Of a stretch of DNA of 6,271 nt, positions 5,481 through 6,271 are shown piece by piece. This DNA comes from an uncultured Alphaproteobacteria bacterium (GTDB lineage Bacteria; Pseudomonadota; Alphaproteobacteria; GCA-2731375). Within the stretch, counting starts at the first letter, position 1. Each line of letters begins with the position of its first letter. The stretch covers positions 1 through 6,271 of the forward strand of contig CAJWZI010000107.1 in NCBI GenBank assembly GCA_913049615.1, written 5' to 3'. The notes beneath the pieces were generated by a model. The model made no database searches. It was not told where the DNA came from and saw only the letters and a list, made by a program, of their open reading frames with translations. A program made the translations under genes and the position numbers.

Positions 5481-6271
5481 CTAGGAGCCAACAGTCCGTT
5501 CAGGCGTTCAATCACAAACTCCGGAACATCGACCTGACCTTCACTTAAACAGCGACGACGGTCCGCAGCAGACCGATCAAACGGCATGCGGACACCCTGG
5601 TTCCCGTTTTCCGGTCGCGCATTGCGCACGGCATCGGCATAGGCCGAAACCTGAGCTCGGTAGTCAGACTCTGGCATCATCAAATCAGGTTTCATGGCGA
5701 CGATAAGAAATCCAAAATCTGCCAGTTCCGGTGGTTGAGTGGGAGAACCAGCCAAGATACCCAACAATTGCACCACGTGGCCCAAGCCCGATCCCTTGTG
5801 CCCGCCCCATGGCGTGAAGGCCCCTGCTAGCGCAGCAACAGGATCTCGAGTGGGCTGTCCCTTATCATCGAATGCACGACCCGGATCCAGTAATTGGCCG
5901 TTACGTTTAGCCAGGACAGCCTCCGCATGCATAATCGACGAGGTGCCGATGTCCCAAATTATGGGATCGTCCAAACTTGGGAAACCAAAACAAATAGGAT
6001 TGGTGCCAAAGCGGCCTTCGACGGCGCCGTGCGGCGCTACCCAGGGAGTGGCATTGGAAGCGATCATGGTTACCAAACCCTTGGAAGAAGCCATCTCCGC
6101 ATAAACGGAAAGCATGCCCGTGTACCATGTCTCGTTGGCACCAACCACCGAAAGCCCCGATGCTTTAGCTTTTTCGATAGCAATTACCGTTGCCTCATGT
6201 GCAACGATATAGCCAAGATTGTCATTGCCCCGTAGTCGCGCCGACACCGGCGTTTCGTGTATGATTTCAAC
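5477..6271 (-). CDS. Ldh2/malate-dehydrogenase family oxidoreductase (C-terminal part, cut by window edge)
   Basis: The frame is open to the right edge, giving 264 residues of a family usually about 340-350 long, so roughly the first 80 are missing. Family landmarks are 'HETPVSARLRGNDNLGY' at the truncated start, 'ATVIAIEKAKASGLSVVGA' (28-46), 'FGTNPICFGFP' (89-99), 'WDIGTSS' (106-112) and the glycine-rich 'FTPWGGHKGSGLGHVVQLLGILAG' (152-175). These NAD(P)-dependent enzymes (malate, ureidoglycolate, sulfolactate and diketogulonate types) interconvert 2-hydroxy and 2-oxo acids. A GTG at 6247-6245 could be taken as a start, but the eight codons before it (VEIIHETP) also match the family, so the gene continues outside the window. 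The usual 'NSNHFG' segment is replaced by 'NETWYTG' (46-52), which points to a distinct subgroup. The known catalytic His of the family lies in the missing N-terminus. Confidence 0.88.
   Translation of the reverse strand, partial: VEIIHETPVSARLRGNDNLGYIVAHEATVIAIEKAKASGLSVVGANETWYTGMLSVYAEMASSKGLVTMIASNATPWVAPHGAVEGRFGTNPICFGFPSLDDPIIWDIGTSSIMHAEAVLAKRNGQLLDPGRAFDDKGQPTRDPVAALAGAFTPWGGHKGSGLGHVVQLLGILAGSPTQPPELADFGFLIVAMKPDLMMPESDYRAQVSAYADAVRNARPENGNQGVRMPFDRSAADRRRCLSEGQVDVPEFVIERLNGLLAPS

Noticed and set aside
6245..6247. GTG as the start of the Ldh2-family gene
   Set aside because: The frame stays open upstream and the preceding residues VEIIHETP match the family, so the gene is cut by the window edge.

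Overview
The window looks like a compact catabolic or accessory-metabolism island from a Gram-negative proteobacterium. Closely packed genes, strong GGAGG-type ribosome sites, moderate GC content and protein families common in environmental Alphaproteobacteria all fit. The taxonomic guess is inference from style and gene families; the window holds no rRNA or other marker gene. I see no tRNA, rRNA, CRISPR array, insertion sequence or phage gene.

There are eight protein-coding genes in alternating units. (1) 1-211, minus: N-terminal part of a dienelactone-hydrolase-family protein, cut by the left edge. (2) 287-2233, plus: a COG3618-type amidohydrolase/lactonase followed by a 3-hydroxyisobutyrate-dehydrogenase-family oxidoreductase. 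(3) 3890-2230, minus: a two-domain rhodanese-type sulfurtransferase followed by an alpha/beta-fold hydrolase, joined by an ATGA overlap. (4) 4027-5480, plus: a ketopantoate-reductase-family protein followed by an L-2-amino-thiazoline-4-carboxylate (ATC) hydrolase family protein. (5) 6271-5477, minus: an Ldh2/malate-dehydrogenase-family oxidoreductase that runs off the right edge. Both tail-to-tail junctions (2230-2233 and 5477-5480) have overlapping stop codons. The two head-to-head gaps (212-286 and 3891-4026) are the only places with room for promoters. The first holds a perfect 7-3-7 inverted repeat centred exactly between the two start codons.

Together the genes are three or four hydrolases of unrelated folds, three NAD(P)-type oxidoreductases acting on hydroxy- or oxo-acids, and one sulfur-transfer enzyme. 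There is no transporter, regulator or CoA ligase in view. This mix suggests stepwise opening of a lactone, cyclic amide or thiazoline-like ring and oxidation of the released hydroxy/oxo acids. The ATC-hydrolase relative beside a mercaptopyruvate-type sulfurtransferase raises the possibility that the substrate contains sulfur. That pathway is a hypothesis; only the family assignments rest on sequence motifs.
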